Positions 8,638 through 17,888 of a DNA stretch of 64,000 nucleotides are shown here, piece by piece. The notes beneath the pieces are model-generated. The model did no database searches. It was given only the letters and a program-made list of their open reading frames with translations, and was not told the origin of the DNA. The stretch spans positions 53,491 through 117,490 of the forward strand of contig NZ_VSST01000060.1 of NCBI RefSeq assembly GCF_019402665.1. The letters are read 5' to 3'. The translations under genes were made by a program, and so were the position numbers. How positions within the stretch are numbered: position 1 is the stretch's first letter; each line of letters starts with the position of its first letter. This DNA comes from Bradyrhizobium canariense. Its GTDB lineage: Bacteria > Pseudomonadota > Alphaproteobacteria > Rhizobiales > Xanthobacteraceae.

Positions 8638-9756
8638 ATGATGTCCATCGGCACACAAGTGGAGCGATCGTTCAATCGTCGAGACTGTCCCTTGCGAGAT
8701 GAAAGTCTACTCGAAACGGAGGGCCTCTACCAGGAACAGTCCTGGCGTCGAGTCCACCCCGGCGTCGTCGCCAGAGACATCGTAATCTCGCGCTGGACCA
8801 ACCTGCAGGATGCCACACTGCGTGCCGAAGCGACGACACCACCCGATCAATATTTTTTGGGAATCGCGCTCAAGGCGTCCCGCCTGACATTCGCCGGCGA
8901 TGGGCAGGCGATCTTCGATGGCAACATGCCGGCAGGCACGCTGTACGTCTCGGCGCCGTCGAAGCGAATCATCGCGCAATTTCACTCGCCGTGTGACTTC
9001 CTGCACTTCCGCGTTTCTGCCGACTACATGATTTCACAGCAATCGACGCGACAGTTACTCGCGGCCGAAAGCATGAATGAACTGGTATTGTTGCGTGATC
9101 CTCTCGTCGATCAACTTGCAAAGGTGCTGACCGGGTATGGGGACACGACCAACAGGGAGTTTGCACGTTGCATAGGCCGGACCCTCGCCATGCATGTGGC
9201 TCGGCTCGAAGGCCCACAGATCAAGGTCAATGGCTTGCCCAAGTGGCGTCTGCGTCGTGTCGAAGAGTACGTCAAAGCGCATTTCGACCGCGACATCGGT
9301 CTTTCCGACCTCGCAAACATCGCCGGTCTCTCTCGCATGCACTTCGCGGCGCAATTCCGAATTGCGACTGGCTACCGTCCGCATGAATATCTCCAGCATC
9401 AGCGCATCGAACGTGCCAAGTCACTATTATCAAACACCGAAACGCCGCTGGTCGAGGTCGCGCTTGCCGTTGGCTTCTGCACGCAGGCGCATTTTTCCAC
9501 GGTGTTCAAACGCACGACAGGCGAAACGCCTGCGCGCTGGAGATCAGAAAGCAAGAATGCTTTCTCTTCGGTTCAAAAAGCTGCGCGGTGTGAGCACGCG
9601 GGACGCGCAGCCACCCAGACCGCAGCCGCGAGGCCATGCGAATCGGGAAATGGCTCGCATTCGCGAAACATGTTCCCGGCCGCGAAGCCCGGTTTGGTGT
9701 CGCTTCCGTTTCCAGGCCTCATTTGCCGCCCTCAAAAGCGAAACGGCGCCCCGTAA
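8638..9756 (+). CDS. AraC-family transcriptional regulator with extended C-terminus
   Basis: 372 residues from ATG 8638, preceded by GGAAAGAACGG; a second ATG follows directly and an upstream TTG (8533) is possible. The AraC DNA-binding domain occupies residues about 205-305, with helix-turn-helix motifs LSDLANIAGLSRMHFAAQF and LVEVALAVGFCTQAHFSTVF. The remaining N-terminus is the effector or dimerisation part. After the normal family end (TPARWRSESKN) about 60 unusual residues follow. They run through the terminator of the convergent gene, which suggests a lost stop codon. It is divergent from the dehydrogenase gene. Confidence 0.85.
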   Translation: MMSIGTQVERSFNRRDCPLRDESLLETEGLYQEQSWRRVHPGVVARDIVISRWTNLQDATLRAEATTPPDQYFLGIALKASRLTFAGDGQAIFDGNMPAGTLYVSAPSKRIIAQFHSPCDFLHFRVSADYMISQQSTRQLLAAESMNELVLLRDPLVDQLAKVLTGYGDTTNREFARCIGRTLAMHVARLEGPQIKVNGLPKWRLRRVEEYVKAHFDRDIGLSDLANIAGLSRMHFAAQFRIATGYRPHEYLQHQRIERAKSLLSNTETPLVEVALAVGFCTQAHFSTVFKRTTGETPARWRSESKNAFSSVQKAARCEHAGRAATQTAAARPCESGNGSHSRNMFPAAKPGLVSLPFPGLICRPQKRNGAP

Positions 9757-9776
9757 GGAGCGCCGCTTGAATTTTT
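9744..9776. terminator. bidirectional terminator-like hairpin
   Basis: CGGCGC at 9744-9749 pairs with GCGCCG at 9760-9765, with CC/GG extending the stem towards the loop. On the plus strand the hairpin is followed by ATTTTT; on the minus strand by TTT. It lies between the convergent AraC gene and the small secreted protein gene, and inside the extended AraC tail. Confidence 0.5.
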
Positions 9777-9791
9777 CGTAGCTTCGCCGGC

Positions 9792-10166
9792 TCAGTACCC
9801 GCAGGACGCGCAGCCCATCTGCACCGGGGCGTAATAGGAATAGCCCGGCTGGACCATCTCGACGCGTTGGCGCGTGGCGTATTGGGGCGGGATGCGTTCG
9901 TACTGGACGCTGGGCGGCGCCACCATCACGGTCTGCGGCACCATCACGGTGCGGTACTGCGCCGGCGCGCGGTGCGCCACGACGGCGCCTGGCGACACCA
10001 TCACGGTCTCGTCGACGGTGCGGTATTGCGGCTGCACATATTGCTGCTGGTAGCAGGTCGTGCACGGCGGCGGCGTGTAGCAATTGTAGCAGCCGGCGGA
10101 GGCCGCGCTCGTCATGGAAATCGCAGCGACGACGGTCGAGAAAACGACAGCGAGAGTGCGAGACAT
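9792..10166 (-). CDS. small secreted Tyr/Gln-rich protein
   Basis: 124 residues beginning MSRTLAVVFSTVVAAISM with a clear Sec signal peptide ending near ASAG. The mature part is rich in Tyr, Gln, Pro and Val, with paired cysteines at both ends (CYNCYTPPPCTTC and CASCGY) and repeated QYRTV/QTVMV motifs. It is probably an exported structural or envelope protein. An in-frame upstream extension to 10334 is ignored because the signal peptide marks the start. No enzyme motif is present. Confidence 0.7.
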   Translation of the reverse strand: MSRTLAVVFSTVVAAISMTSAASAGCYNCYTPPPCTTCYQQQYVQPQYRTVDETVMVSPGAVVAHRAPAQYRTVMVPQTVMVAPPSVQYERIPPQYATRQRVEMVQPGYSYYAPVQMGCASCGY

Positions 10167-10351
10167 TATTGTGGTGCCCCAATTGCCCGAAATGGATTTG
10201 CGAAGGTCGCTGCAGTATACGCCGCAAAACCTTGCTTTGCCGAAGTTCGTCGGGGCATCCTTAATGCAAACGGCCGGCTTGCGCCGGCCGTTCAGAACTT
10301 GTTGACCATGCGCGATGCGCGAAAGTTGCATCACGCCCGCACGAGACGCTG

Positions 10352-12202
10352 TTACCTCGAGCGCCGCTTCACTTCGCGCACCGCGCCGCGCGCGGCGCTG
10401 GTGGTGAGCGCGGCGTAGGCCTGAAGCGCGGTCGAGACGTTGCGCTTGCGGCCGATCGCCTGCCAGGCGGTGTCGCCCTTCGCTTCTTCCGCGGCGCGGC
10501 GCTTGGCCAGCTCCTCGTCGGAGACATCGAGGGTGATGCTGCGGTTCGGGATGTCGATGGCGATGCGATCGCCGGTCCTGACGAGACCGATGTTGCCGCC
10601 TTCGGCCGCTTCCGGCGACAGATGGCCGATCGACAGGCCCGACGAGCCGCCCGAGAAGCGTCCGTCGGTGACGAGCGCGCAGGCTTTGCCCAGCCCCATC
10701 GATTTCAGATAGCTGGTCGGATACAGCATCTCCTGCATGCCGGGGCCGCCGCGCGGGCCTTCATAGATGATGACCACGACCTCGCCGGCGACGACCTTGC
10801 CGCCCAGAATGCCTTCGACGGCCGCGTCCTGGCTCTCGAACACGCGGGCGGGGCCGGAGAATTTCAGGATCGAGGCGTCGACGCCGGCGGTCTTCACGAT
10901 GCAGCCGTCCTGCGCGAGATTGCCGTAGAGCACGGCAAGACCGCCGTCCTTGCTGAAGGCGTGCTCGAGGTTGCGGACGACGCCCTTCTCGCGGTCGGAA
11001 TCGAGCTCGTCGTAACGACGCTCCTGGCTGAACGCGACCTGCGTCGGGATGCCGCCGGGCGAGGCCCGGAAGAAGGTGCGGACAGACTCGCTCTTCGAGC
11101 GCTTGATGTCCCAGCGCTCCAGCGCGTCCCTCATGGTCGGCGCGTGCACGGTCGAGACCGAGGTGTCGATCAGGCCGGCGCGATCGAGCTCGCCCAGGAT
11201 GCCCATGATGCCGCCGGCGCGATGGACGTCCTCGACATGCACGTCGGCGACCGACGGTGCGACCTTGCACAGCACGGGCACGCGCCGCGAGAGACGGTCG
11301 ATGTCCTGCATGGTGAACTTGACCTCGCCTTCATGGGCGGCGGCGAGCAGATGCAGCACGGTGTTGGTCGAGCCGCCCATCGCGATGTCCAGCGTCATCG
11401 CGTTCTCGAACGCCTTGAAGTTCGCGACATTGCGCGGCAGCACCGAGGCGTCGTCCTGCTCGTAGTGGCGGCGCACGATGTCGACGATGGTGTGGCCGGC
11501 CTCGACGAACAGGCGTTTGCGATCGGCGTGGGTTGCGACCACCGTGCCGTTGCCGGGGAGCGCAAGGCCAAGGGCTTCCGTGAGGCAGTTCATCGAATTG
11601 GCCGTGAACATGCCCGAGCACGAACCGCAGGTCGGGCATGCCGAGCGCTCGATCACCTTGACGTCCTCGTCGCTGACCTTGGAGTCGGCGGCTGCGACCA
11701 TGGCATCGATCAGGTCGACCGCCTTGGTCTTGCCCTGCAGCGTGACCTTGCCGGCCTCCATCGGTCCGCCCGAGACGAACACCGCGGGGATGTTGAGCCG
11801 CAGCGCCGCCATCAGCATGCCGGGCGTGATCTTGTCGCAATTGGAGATGCAGACCATGCCGTCGGCGCAATGGGCATTGACCATGTACTCGACGCTGTCG
11901 GCGATCAGCTCGCGCGATGGCAGGCTGTAGAGCATGCCGTCGTGGCCCATGGCGATGCCGTCGTCGACCGCGATGGTGTTGAACTCTTTCGCCACGCCGC
12001 CGGCCTGCTCGATCTCGCGGGCGACGAGCTGGCCGAGGTCCTTGAGATGGACGTGGCCGGGCACGAACTGGGTGAAGGAATTGACCACCGCGATGATCGG
12101 CTTGCCGAAATCGCCATCCTTCATGCCGGTTGCGCGCCAGAGGCCGCGGGCGCCCGCCATGTTGCGGCCGTGGGTGGTGGTGCGGGAGCGATAGGCTGGC
12201 AT
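10352..12202 (-). CDS. ilvD: dihydroxy-acid dehydratase
   Basis: 616 residues, the normal length. It dehydrates 2,3-dihydroxy-isovalerate and -methylvalerate in valine, leucine and isoleucine (and pantothenate) synthesis in the cytoplasm. Diagnostic segments are ISNCDKITPGML with an Fe-S cysteine, the ACPTCGSCSGMFTANSMN box, and the C-terminal GRFSGGSSGLSIGH with RTGDRIAID. The start MPAYRSRTTTHGRNMAGAR at ATG 12202 is typical; the frame is open further upstream but through a palindromic repeat. It stands alone here, with no other ilv genes in the window. Confidence 0.97.
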   Translation of the reverse strand: MPAYRSRTTTHGRNMAGARGLWRATGMKDGDFGKPIIAVVNSFTQFVPGHVHLKDLGQLVAREIEQAGGVAKEFNTIAVDDGIAMGHDGMLYSLPSRELIADSVEYMVNAHCADGMVCISNCDKITPGMLMAALRLNIPAVFVSGGPMEAGKVTLQGKTKAVDLIDAMVAAADSKVSDEDVKVIERSACPTCGSCSGMFTANSMNCLTEALGLALPGNGTVVATHADRKRLFVEAGHTIVDIVRRHYEQDDASVLPRNVANFKAFENAMTLDIAMGGSTNTVLHLLAAAHEGEVKFTMQDIDRLSRRVPVLCKVAPSVADVHVEDVHRAGGIMGILGELDRAGLIDTSVSTVHAPTMRDALERWDIKRSKSESVRTFFRASPGGIPTQVAFSQERRYDELDSDREKGVVRNLEHAFSKDGGLAVLYGNLAQDGCIVKTAGVDASILKFSGPARVFESQDAAVEGILGGKVVAGEVVVIIYEGPRGGPGMQEMLYPTSYLKSMGLGKACALVTDGRFSGGSSGLSIGHLSPEAAEGGNIGLVRTGDRIAIDIPNRSITLDVSDEELAKRRAAEEAKGDTAWQAIGRKRNVSTALQAYAALTTSAARGAVREVKRRSR

Positions 12203-12350
12203 GGCGGTTTCCGTCCTCGGGTTTGGCCGGCCGGGCGGGGCAAATTTTCGAAGCCGCTCAGGCCTTTCCGGCCGGATAGCGCACGGGGGGAACGCGCGCA
12301 ACGGGAACTTGAGCCGGACAGGGCTCCCCTGCTCCCGGCGCGGGCTCTTC

Positions 12351-12443
12351 GTAGCTCGGATGGAGCGCAGCGCAATCCGGGGCAAGTGCGCGCCGGGGGC
12401 GAGACCGGCCCCCGCGATTACGCTTCGCTCCATCCAGGCTACA
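12351..12443. repeat. palindromic intergenic repeat (GTAGCTCGGATGGAGCG family)
   Basis: The left arm GTAGCTCGGATGGAGCG and the right arm CGCTCCATCCAGGCTAC are near-perfect inverted repeats, with an inner GC-rich hairpin between them. It lies between ilvD and the ABC transporter operon. Elements of this look recur in bradyrhizobial genomes as REP-like units; that identity comes from memory. Confidence 0.6.
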
Positions 12444-12458
12444 AGAGCGCCCTTGGCT

Positions 12459-13319
12459 CTATTGCAGCTCGGGATCGAGCCGGTCGCGCAGCCAGTCGCC
12501 GATCACGGAGACCGCCAGCGTGGTCACCACGATGGTGGTGGCCGGCGCCAGCATGATCCAGGGTGCCCGGGTCAGGTACTCGCGGCCGTAGCCCACCATG
12601 TTGCCGAGGCTGGTCATCGGCGGCTGCACGCCGAGGCCGAGAAACGACAGGCCCGACTCCATCAGGATCACCTCGGGAAAGACCAGCGTGGTCGACACGA
12701 TCAGGGTCGAGGCGATGTTGGGCAGGATATGCCGGAGGTAAATCCGCGCCGGCGTCGCGCCGAGCTGCCGGACCGCCGCCGCATAGCCTTGGGCATTGGC
12801 GGAAATGGCAAGGCCGCGCGCGATCCGGGCGTAGCGCTCCCAGCCGAAAAATCCCATCAAGCCGATCAGGAGCGGCAGCGAATTGCCGAAGAAGGCCAGC
12901 ACCGCGAGCGCCATGATCAGGAAGGGCATGCTGGCCTGGAAGTCGGACAACATCAGCACCAGCTGCTCGACGGGCCCGCGGAAATGCGCGGCGAGGAAAC
13001 CGAGCGTGGTGCCGACGATGGCCGAGATCGCCGTGGCGCCAAACGCGATCAGGAGCGAGATGCGGATCGAGACGAGCAGCCGCGATAGCACGTCGCGGCC
13101 GAGCTCGTCGGTACCGAGCCAGTGCGCGACATTGCCGGGTGTAGCGAGACGATTGCGCAGGTCGAGCTGGGTATAGCCGTAGGGGGCGATCTTCTCGGCG
13201 TAGGCCGCGATCACCAGCATCGCGACGATCCAGCCGATCGCGATGGCGACCGAGACCGGGATCGCCGGGAGACTGATGCGGCGGCGGACAGACGTGTCCT
13301 TCAGCGTGGTGTCAGTCAT
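12459..13319 (-). CDS. ABC transporter permease, dipeptide/oligopeptide type (DppC/OppC-like)
   Basis: 286 residues with one N-terminal membrane segment, the OppC N-terminal motif (LATPGNVAHWLGTDELGRDV) and a transmembrane permease core carrying the coupling EAA-like loop (YAAAVRQLGATPARI). It is the second membrane subunit of a peptide-type importer. The start ATG 13319 overlaps the stop of the upstream permease gene by four bases (ATGA), showing translational coupling. Confidence 0.9.
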   Translation of the reverse strand: MTDTTLKDTSVRRRISLPAIPVSVAIAIGWIVAMLVIAAYAEKIAPYGYTQLDLRNRLATPGNVAHWLGTDELGRDVLSRLLVSIRISLLIAFGATAISAIVGTTLGFLAAHFRGPVEQLVLMLSDFQASMPFLIMALAVLAFFGNSLPLLIGLMGFFGWERYARIARGLAISANAQGYAAAVRQLGATPARIYLRHILPNIASTLIVSTTLVFPEVILMESGLSFLGLGVQPPMTSLGNMVGYGREYLTRAPWIMLAPATTIVVTTLAVSVIGDWLRDRLDPELQ

Positions 13320-14245
13320 GCGTGCGCCCCCTTGGCGCGCAGCCGCGGGTCGAGGAAGCCGTAGAGGAAGTCGACGATCAGGTTCGAGGTGACCATCGTC
13401 ATCGCCACCAGCAACAGGATGCACTGCACGACGGCGAGGTCGCGGTTGGCGACGGCGACGACGAGCAAGCGCCCCACCCCCGGCCACGAAAACACGCTCT
13501 CGACCACGACCGCGCCCGCGATCAGCGTGCCCACCATGAAGCCCAGAATGGTGACGGTCGGGATCGCCGCGTTCGGCAGTGCGTGCGATGTCACGACTTT
13601 TCGCCACGGCACGCCCTTCGCCGAGGCGGTGCGGATATAGGGCTGGCCCAGGACCTCCAACATGGCGCTGCGGGTGAAGCGCGCCAGCACCGCGGCGCCG
13701 CCAAGGCTGAGTGTCACGATCGGCAGGATGGCGTGACGCCAGCTGTCCTGCCCGCCCGAGGGCAGCCATCCGAGCTGCACGGCGAAGACGAGCACGAGCA
13801 GCAGCGCCAGCACGAAGCTCGGCACGGTGAAGCCGGCGACCGCCGTCATCATCACCGCGCGGTCGATTCCCGAGCCACGGTGCAGCGCCGCGTAGATGCC
13901 GGCGGGAATGCCGAGCGCGACCTTGAATGCGAAGGCCGGCAGCGTCAGCGCCAGGGTTGCCGGAATCCGCTCCAGCACAAGCTCGATCGCAGGCCGGCCG
14001 TCACGCATGGAACGGCCGAGCTCGCCTTTGGCGATCGCGCCAAAATAGTCGAGATACTGAAACCAGATGGGATCATCGAGCCCCCACGCCTTGCGGAAGG
14101 CGGCGAGGACTTCCGGCGGCGCTTCCGGTCCCAAAATCATCAGCGCGGGATCGCCCGAGAGACGCAGCACCACGAAGGCGAAGGTGACGACAAGCACGAT
14201 CGTCAACGCCGCGCGTCCGATCCGAATGGCGAAATAGCGTCCCAT
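13316..14245 (-). CDS. ABC transporter permease, dipeptide/oligopeptide type (DppB/OppB-like)
   Basis: 309 residues with the DppB signature: MGRYFAIRIGRAALTIVLVV first segment, GDPALMILGPEAPPEV periplasmic loop, GELGRSMRDGRPAIELVLERIP, and the EAA loop YIRTASAKGVPWRKVV. About six membrane helices are evident. It pairs with the DppC-like protein encoded next. Its start overlaps the end of the ATP-binding gene by one base (TGATG). Confidence 0.9.
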   Translation of the reverse strand: MGRYFAIRIGRAALTIVLVVTFAFVVLRLSGDPALMILGPEAPPEVLAAFRKAWGLDDPIWFQYLDYFGAIAKGELGRSMRDGRPAIELVLERIPATLALTLPAFAFKVALGIPAGIYAALHRGSGIDRAVMMTAVAGFTVPSFVLALLLVLVFAVQLGWLPSGGQDSWRHAILPIVTLSLGGAAVLARFTRSAMLEVLGQPYIRTASAKGVPWRKVVTSHALPNAAIPTVTILGFMVGTLIAGAVVVESVFSWPGVGRLLVVAVANRDLAVVQCILLLVAMTMVTSNLIVDFLYGFLDPRLRAKGAHA

Positions 14246-15237
14246 CAGGCCGCGTCCCGCGTCTCGACTTGCGGCCCGGTCACGAGATGACAGGCGACCT
14301 GCCTGTTGCCGCCGACGTTGGACAGCGCTGGTACCTCGCTTGCACAACGCGTGATCGTGCGCGGGCAGCGCGGATGGAAGGCGCAGCCTTGAGGACGGGC
14401 CGCCGGGTTCGGCGGATCGCCTGCCAGCACAATGCGGCCTGCGCTGCGGCGGCCCGGCGCGGGCGATGCCGAGACCAGTGCTTGCGTGTACGGGTGCTCC
14501 GGCCGCGCGAACAGATCATCGGCGCACCCGATCTCGACGATGCGGCCGAGATACATCACGGCCACCACATTGCTGATCTGCCGGACGACCCGCAAATCGT
14601 GGCTGATGAAGAGCAAGGTCAGCGCAAGCTGCGCCTGGAGATCGGCGAGCAGATTCACCACCTGCGCCTGGATCGAGACGTCGAGCGCGCTGACCGGCTC
14701 GTCACAGACCAGGAAATCCGGCTTTGTCGCCAGCGCCCGCGCCAGCACGATGCGCTGGCGCTGTCCGCCGGAGAGCGCACCCGGATAGCGCGCACCATGT
14801 GCGGGTGTCAGTTCGACCGCGCGCAGCAATTCGCGGACCCGCTCCTCGCGCTCGAGGGGCGTCCCGAGACCGTGAATGTCCAGAGGCTCACGGATTTGGG
14901 CGGCGACCGGCAACCGCCGGTCCAGCGCCCCCAGCGGATCCTGGAAGATCATCTGCATGTGCGCGCGTTGCGCACGCCATGCGGTCGTTCCGGGCGTTGC
15001 CATCGGCTTGTCGTCGAACCGCACCTCGCCGTGATCCGGCGGCTCGAGGCCGAGCACGATGCGGCCGGTGGTCGACTTTCCCGAGCCGGACTCGCCGACG
15101 AGGCCCAGCGTCTCGCCCCTGGGAATCGTCAGCGACACGCCATGGACTGCATGAATGGCGGCACTTCGGCCGAACATCCCGGAGCGCATGCTATAACTGC
15201 GCGAAATCGAGGACACTTCGACGAGCGGACGGCTCAT
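14245..15237 (-). CDS. ABC transporter ATP-binding protein, oligopeptide type (OppF-like)
   Basis: 330 residues. Walker A GESGSGKST, Q-loop MIFQDP, signature LSGGQRQRI, Walker B FLVCDEP and the switch His in SHDLRVV are all intact. The C-terminal oligopeptide-transporter extension has the CAFHPRCP cysteine motif typical of OppF/DppF. It overlaps both neighbours by one to four bases, so it is made with them as one operon. Confidence 0.92.
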   Translation of the reverse strand: MSRPLVEVSSISRSYSMRSGMFGRSAAIHAVHGVSLTIPRGETLGLVGESGSGKSTTGRIVLGLEPPDHGEVRFDDKPMATPGTTAWRAQRAHMQMIFQDPLGALDRRLPVAAQIREPLDIHGLGTPLEREERVRELLRAVELTPAHGARYPGALSGGQRQRIVLARALATKPDFLVCDEPVSALDVSIQAQVVNLLADLQAQLALTLLFISHDLRVVRQISNVVAVMYLGRIVEIGCADDLFARPEHPYTQALVSASPAPGRRSAGRIVLAGDPPNPAARPQGCAFHPRCPRTITRCASEVPALSNVGGNRQVACHLVTGPQVETRDAA

Positions 15238-16217
15238 TCGGCGGCGATCCCGAGCAGTGCGCGACGCGAAGCCTCGGCGCGGATGCAGGCCACGGCGCGA
15301 TCCTCCGCGATCGGCGCGAGGCTTGGAGCCACAATGCCGCACGGCGCTTCTGCCAGCGCACAACGCGGCGCGAAGGCACAGCCATCAGGCATGCTCGCGG
15401 GATCGGGCACCGTTCCGGGAATGGCGGTCAGGCGGCGCCTCGGTCCGTCGAGCGGCGGCAGCGCACCGATCAGGCCCTGCGCATAGGGATGGACGGGATC
15501 GGCGAATAGCTGGTTCGCCGGCGCCTCCTCGACAATGCGGCCCGCATACATCACGGCCACGCGGTCGCAGTTTTCCGCGACCACGCCGAGATCGTGGCTG
15601 ATCAGGACCATCGCCATGCCCATCTCGCGGCGGATAGTCGAGAGCAGTTCTAAAATCTGCGCCTGAATCGTGGCGTCGAGCGCCGTAGTCGGCTCATCCG
15701 CGATCAGCAGGTCTGGATTTCCGGCGAGCGCCATCGCGATCATGATGCGCTGGACCTGGCCGCCGGAAAATTCGTGCGGATAGGCTTCGAGCCTGCGCGT
15801 CGCGTCGGGAATGCCGACCAGATCGAGCAGCCGCCGCGCTTCCGCTTTCACCGCGCCACCCGAGATATCGCGATGCAGCGCCAAGGACTCGCAGAGCTGC
15901 TTGCGGATGGTCAGCACGGGATTGAGTGCGCTCGCGGGATCCTGGAAGATCATGGCGACGCGCCCGCCCCTGATACGGTCGAGCTCGGCGGCGGGCGCAC
16001 CGAGGATCTCGCGACTGTCGAGACGAACGGAGCCCGAGACGCGGGCATTCCGCGGCAACAGGCCGAGGGCCGCAAGCCACGTCACCGACTTACCCGATCC
16101 GGACTCGCCGACGAGGCCAAGCGCCTCGCCCTTGTGCAAGGCGAGATCGACACCGCGCAGGACTGGCACGCCGTGGAAGGCGACGCTGAGGTCCTTGATG
16201 CTGATCAGCGGCGCCAC
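15234..16217 (-). CDS. ABC transporter ATP-binding protein, oligopeptide type (OppD-like)
   Basis: 327 residues from a GTG (16217). Walker A GESGSGKSV, Q-loop MIFQDP, signature FSGGQVQRI (a Q-V variant of the usual GGMRQRV), Walker B LLIADEP and SHDLGVV are present, with the CAFAPRC extension. It energises uptake together with the OppF-like partner. The next gene overlaps it by ATGA. Confidence 0.92.
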   Translation of the reverse strand: MAPLISIKDLSVAFHGVPVLRGVDLALHKGEALGLVGESGSGKSVTWLAALGLLPRNARVSGSVRLDSREILGAPAAELDRIRGGRVAMIFQDPASALNPVLTIRKQLCESLALHRDISGGAVKAEARRLLDLVGIPDATRRLEAYPHEFSGGQVQRIMIAMALAGNPDLLIADEPTTALDATIQAQILELLSTIRREMGMAMVLISHDLGVVAENCDRVAVMYAGRIVEEAPANQLFADPVHPYAQGLIGALPPLDGPRRRLTAIPGTVPDPASMPDGCAFAPRCALAEAPCGIVAPSLAPIAEDRAVACIRAEASRRALLGIAAE

Positions 16218-16220
16218 CGA

Positions 16221-17858
16221 TCAGGCCTCGAAATTGCCGGCGCGGAAATCCATCGCGAAGGCGGGCGACGCCTTCCACTTGATCGACTTCGGCTTGGCCG
16301 TGAAGGTCGCGTTCTGGTGCAGCACCGTATAGGCCGGGTCTTCGCGCTCGGCGATCTCCAGCATGCGGCGGAACGCCTTCTTGCGGGCGGCACGATCGAT
16401 CGAGGTTTCCAGGAACTCCGAGAGCGTGTTCAGCTCGGCATTTGTCCACTCGCCGATCTGCTGCTGCTGGCCGTTGGGGCCGTGCTGGGCAACCAGCGAC
16501 GATACGGGATCGTTGAAGGCGGCCGAGTTCGACCAGTCGCGGACCGCGCGCGTCGGCGCACGTTCCATGATCTGCGACCAGTTCTCCTTGGTTTCGATCT
16601 GGACGTTGAGACCGACCGACTTCCACATCTCGACCAGCACTTGCGCGGTCGCGACCTGGTTGGTGTAGTAATTGTTGAGCAGGCGATACGGAATAGGGTC
16701 GCCCTTGTAGTTGGCCTGCTTCAGCAGCTCCTGCGCCAGCTTGGGATCGTAGGCCGGCACGTTCCAATCGGCATTGAACATGTCGCCGTAGAACTCCCAC
16801 TGCAGGCCCTTCGGGACGCGGGTGCGACCGGCCCACAGGCTGTCGACGATCGCCTGGCGGTCGATCGCATGGGTGAAGGCGCGCCTTACAAGCGGATTGG
16901 CGAGCTGGGCGTGGTTCTTGTCGAATACGGTCAGACGATGATTGAGGATGGTGCCGCCCTGCACTTCGAAGGTCGCGTTCTTCTCGATGCCCGCGATCTG
17001 GTCCGGTGGGATGTCGCAGGCGAACTGGTACTCGCCCGACAGCAGCCCGTTGATGCGGCTCGCGACCTCCGGGACCTCGAGGAAGCGAATGCGCTTGAGC
17101 GGTGGACGGCCGCCCCAATATTCGTCGTGGGCTTCCAGCGTCAGCGACACGTCGGGCTTGAGTTCGACAACCTTGTAGGGCCCGGTGGTAACAGGCTTGC
17201 GCGCCCAGTCGAGATAGCTCGCGGATTCAGCCCAGGCGCGGCGGTTCGCGATATCTGAGCCGTAGCGCGACAGCCGACCCTCGATCGTGACGTCGGGCGT
17301 CGCGTTGTAGAAGCGCACGGTGTATTTATCGACGGCATCGACGCGGACGAGATCCGGCCAGATCCGGCGTGCAACCGCCGGAACGTCCGGCGGCAGTTCC
17401 TTGCCCGGCCGCGGCGTCGGAATTTTCTCAAAGGCCTGGATGGTGCTGCGGCTCTTGGCCTCGGTCTCACCGAACATGCGCTCGCGGCTGAACGTGAAGA
17501 CGACGTCCTCCGCCGTCAGCTCGTCGCCATTGTGGAATTTGACGCCCTGGCGCAGCTTCACCTCGACGGTCTGGTCGTCGATACGGCGCCACTCGGTGGC
17601 AAGCCCCGGCACGGCCTCAAGGCTGCCGCGCCAGTTCTTGGAGATCAGGCCTTCCCAGATCGAGGAGAAGAACACCCGCTCGCCGACATTGGACTGCTCG
17701 CGCAGCACGTCGAGCACGTTCGAATTCGTCACCTTCTGCACCGCGATGGTGACCGAGGGACGGTTGTCGGCCTGCCCGATCGCAAAGCGCGGCAGCAGCA
17801 GCGTGCCTGCGGCAATGCTGCCGGACTTCAGGATGGTACGGCGCGTGAGCTTGCTCAT
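16221..17858 (-). CDS. ABC transporter substrate-binding protein, family 5
   Basis: 545 residues with a twin-arginine type signal (MSKLTRRTILKSGSIAAG) for periplasmic export. The body matches SBP_bac_5: LRQGVKFHNGDELTAEDVVF, YDPKLAQELLKQANYKG and LRRAFTHAID-like segments. It captures the ligand for the permease and ATPase genes immediately downstream (3 bp to the OppD-like gene). The ligand is probably a peptide, opine or similar compound and cannot be read here. The epimerase gene upstream hints that a sugar-linked compound is possible. Confidence 0.9.
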   Translation of the reverse strand: MSKLTRRTILKSGSIAAGTLLLPRFAIGQADNRPSVTIAVQKVTNSNVLDVLREQSNVGERVFFSSIWEGLISKNWRGSLEAVPGLATEWRRIDDQTVEVKLRQGVKFHNGDELTAEDVVFTFSRERMFGETEAKSRSTIQAFEKIPTPRPGKELPPDVPAVARRIWPDLVRVDAVDKYTVRFYNATPDVTIEGRLSRYGSDIANRRAWAESASYLDWARKPVTTGPYKVVELKPDVSLTLEAHDEYWGGRPPLKRIRFLEVPEVASRINGLLSGEYQFACDIPPDQIAGIEKNATFEVQGGTILNHRLTVFDKNHAQLANPLVRRAFTHAIDRQAIVDSLWAGRTRVPKGLQWEFYGDMFNADWNVPAYDPKLAQELLKQANYKGDPIPYRLLNNYYTNQVATAQVLVEMWKSVGLNVQIETKENWSQIMERAPTRAVRDWSNSAAFNDPVSSLVAQHGPNGQQQQIGEWTNAELNTLSEFLETSIDRAARKKAFRRMLEIAEREDPAYTVLHQNATFTAKPKSIKWKASPAFAMDFRAGNFEA

Positions 17859-17888
17859 GATGATAACCCCTGCCGGTTTTTTTGTCGG

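Noticed and set aside
10622..12556. A 644-codon plus-strand open frame opposite ilvD
   Set aside because: It is antisense to a fully conserved ilvD and its product is low-complexity and His/Arg/Asp-rich, the usual shadow in high-GC DNA.
12459..13769. N-terminal extension of the DppC-like permease
   Set aside because: The extra 150 codons are an out-of-frame reading of the upstream permease gene.
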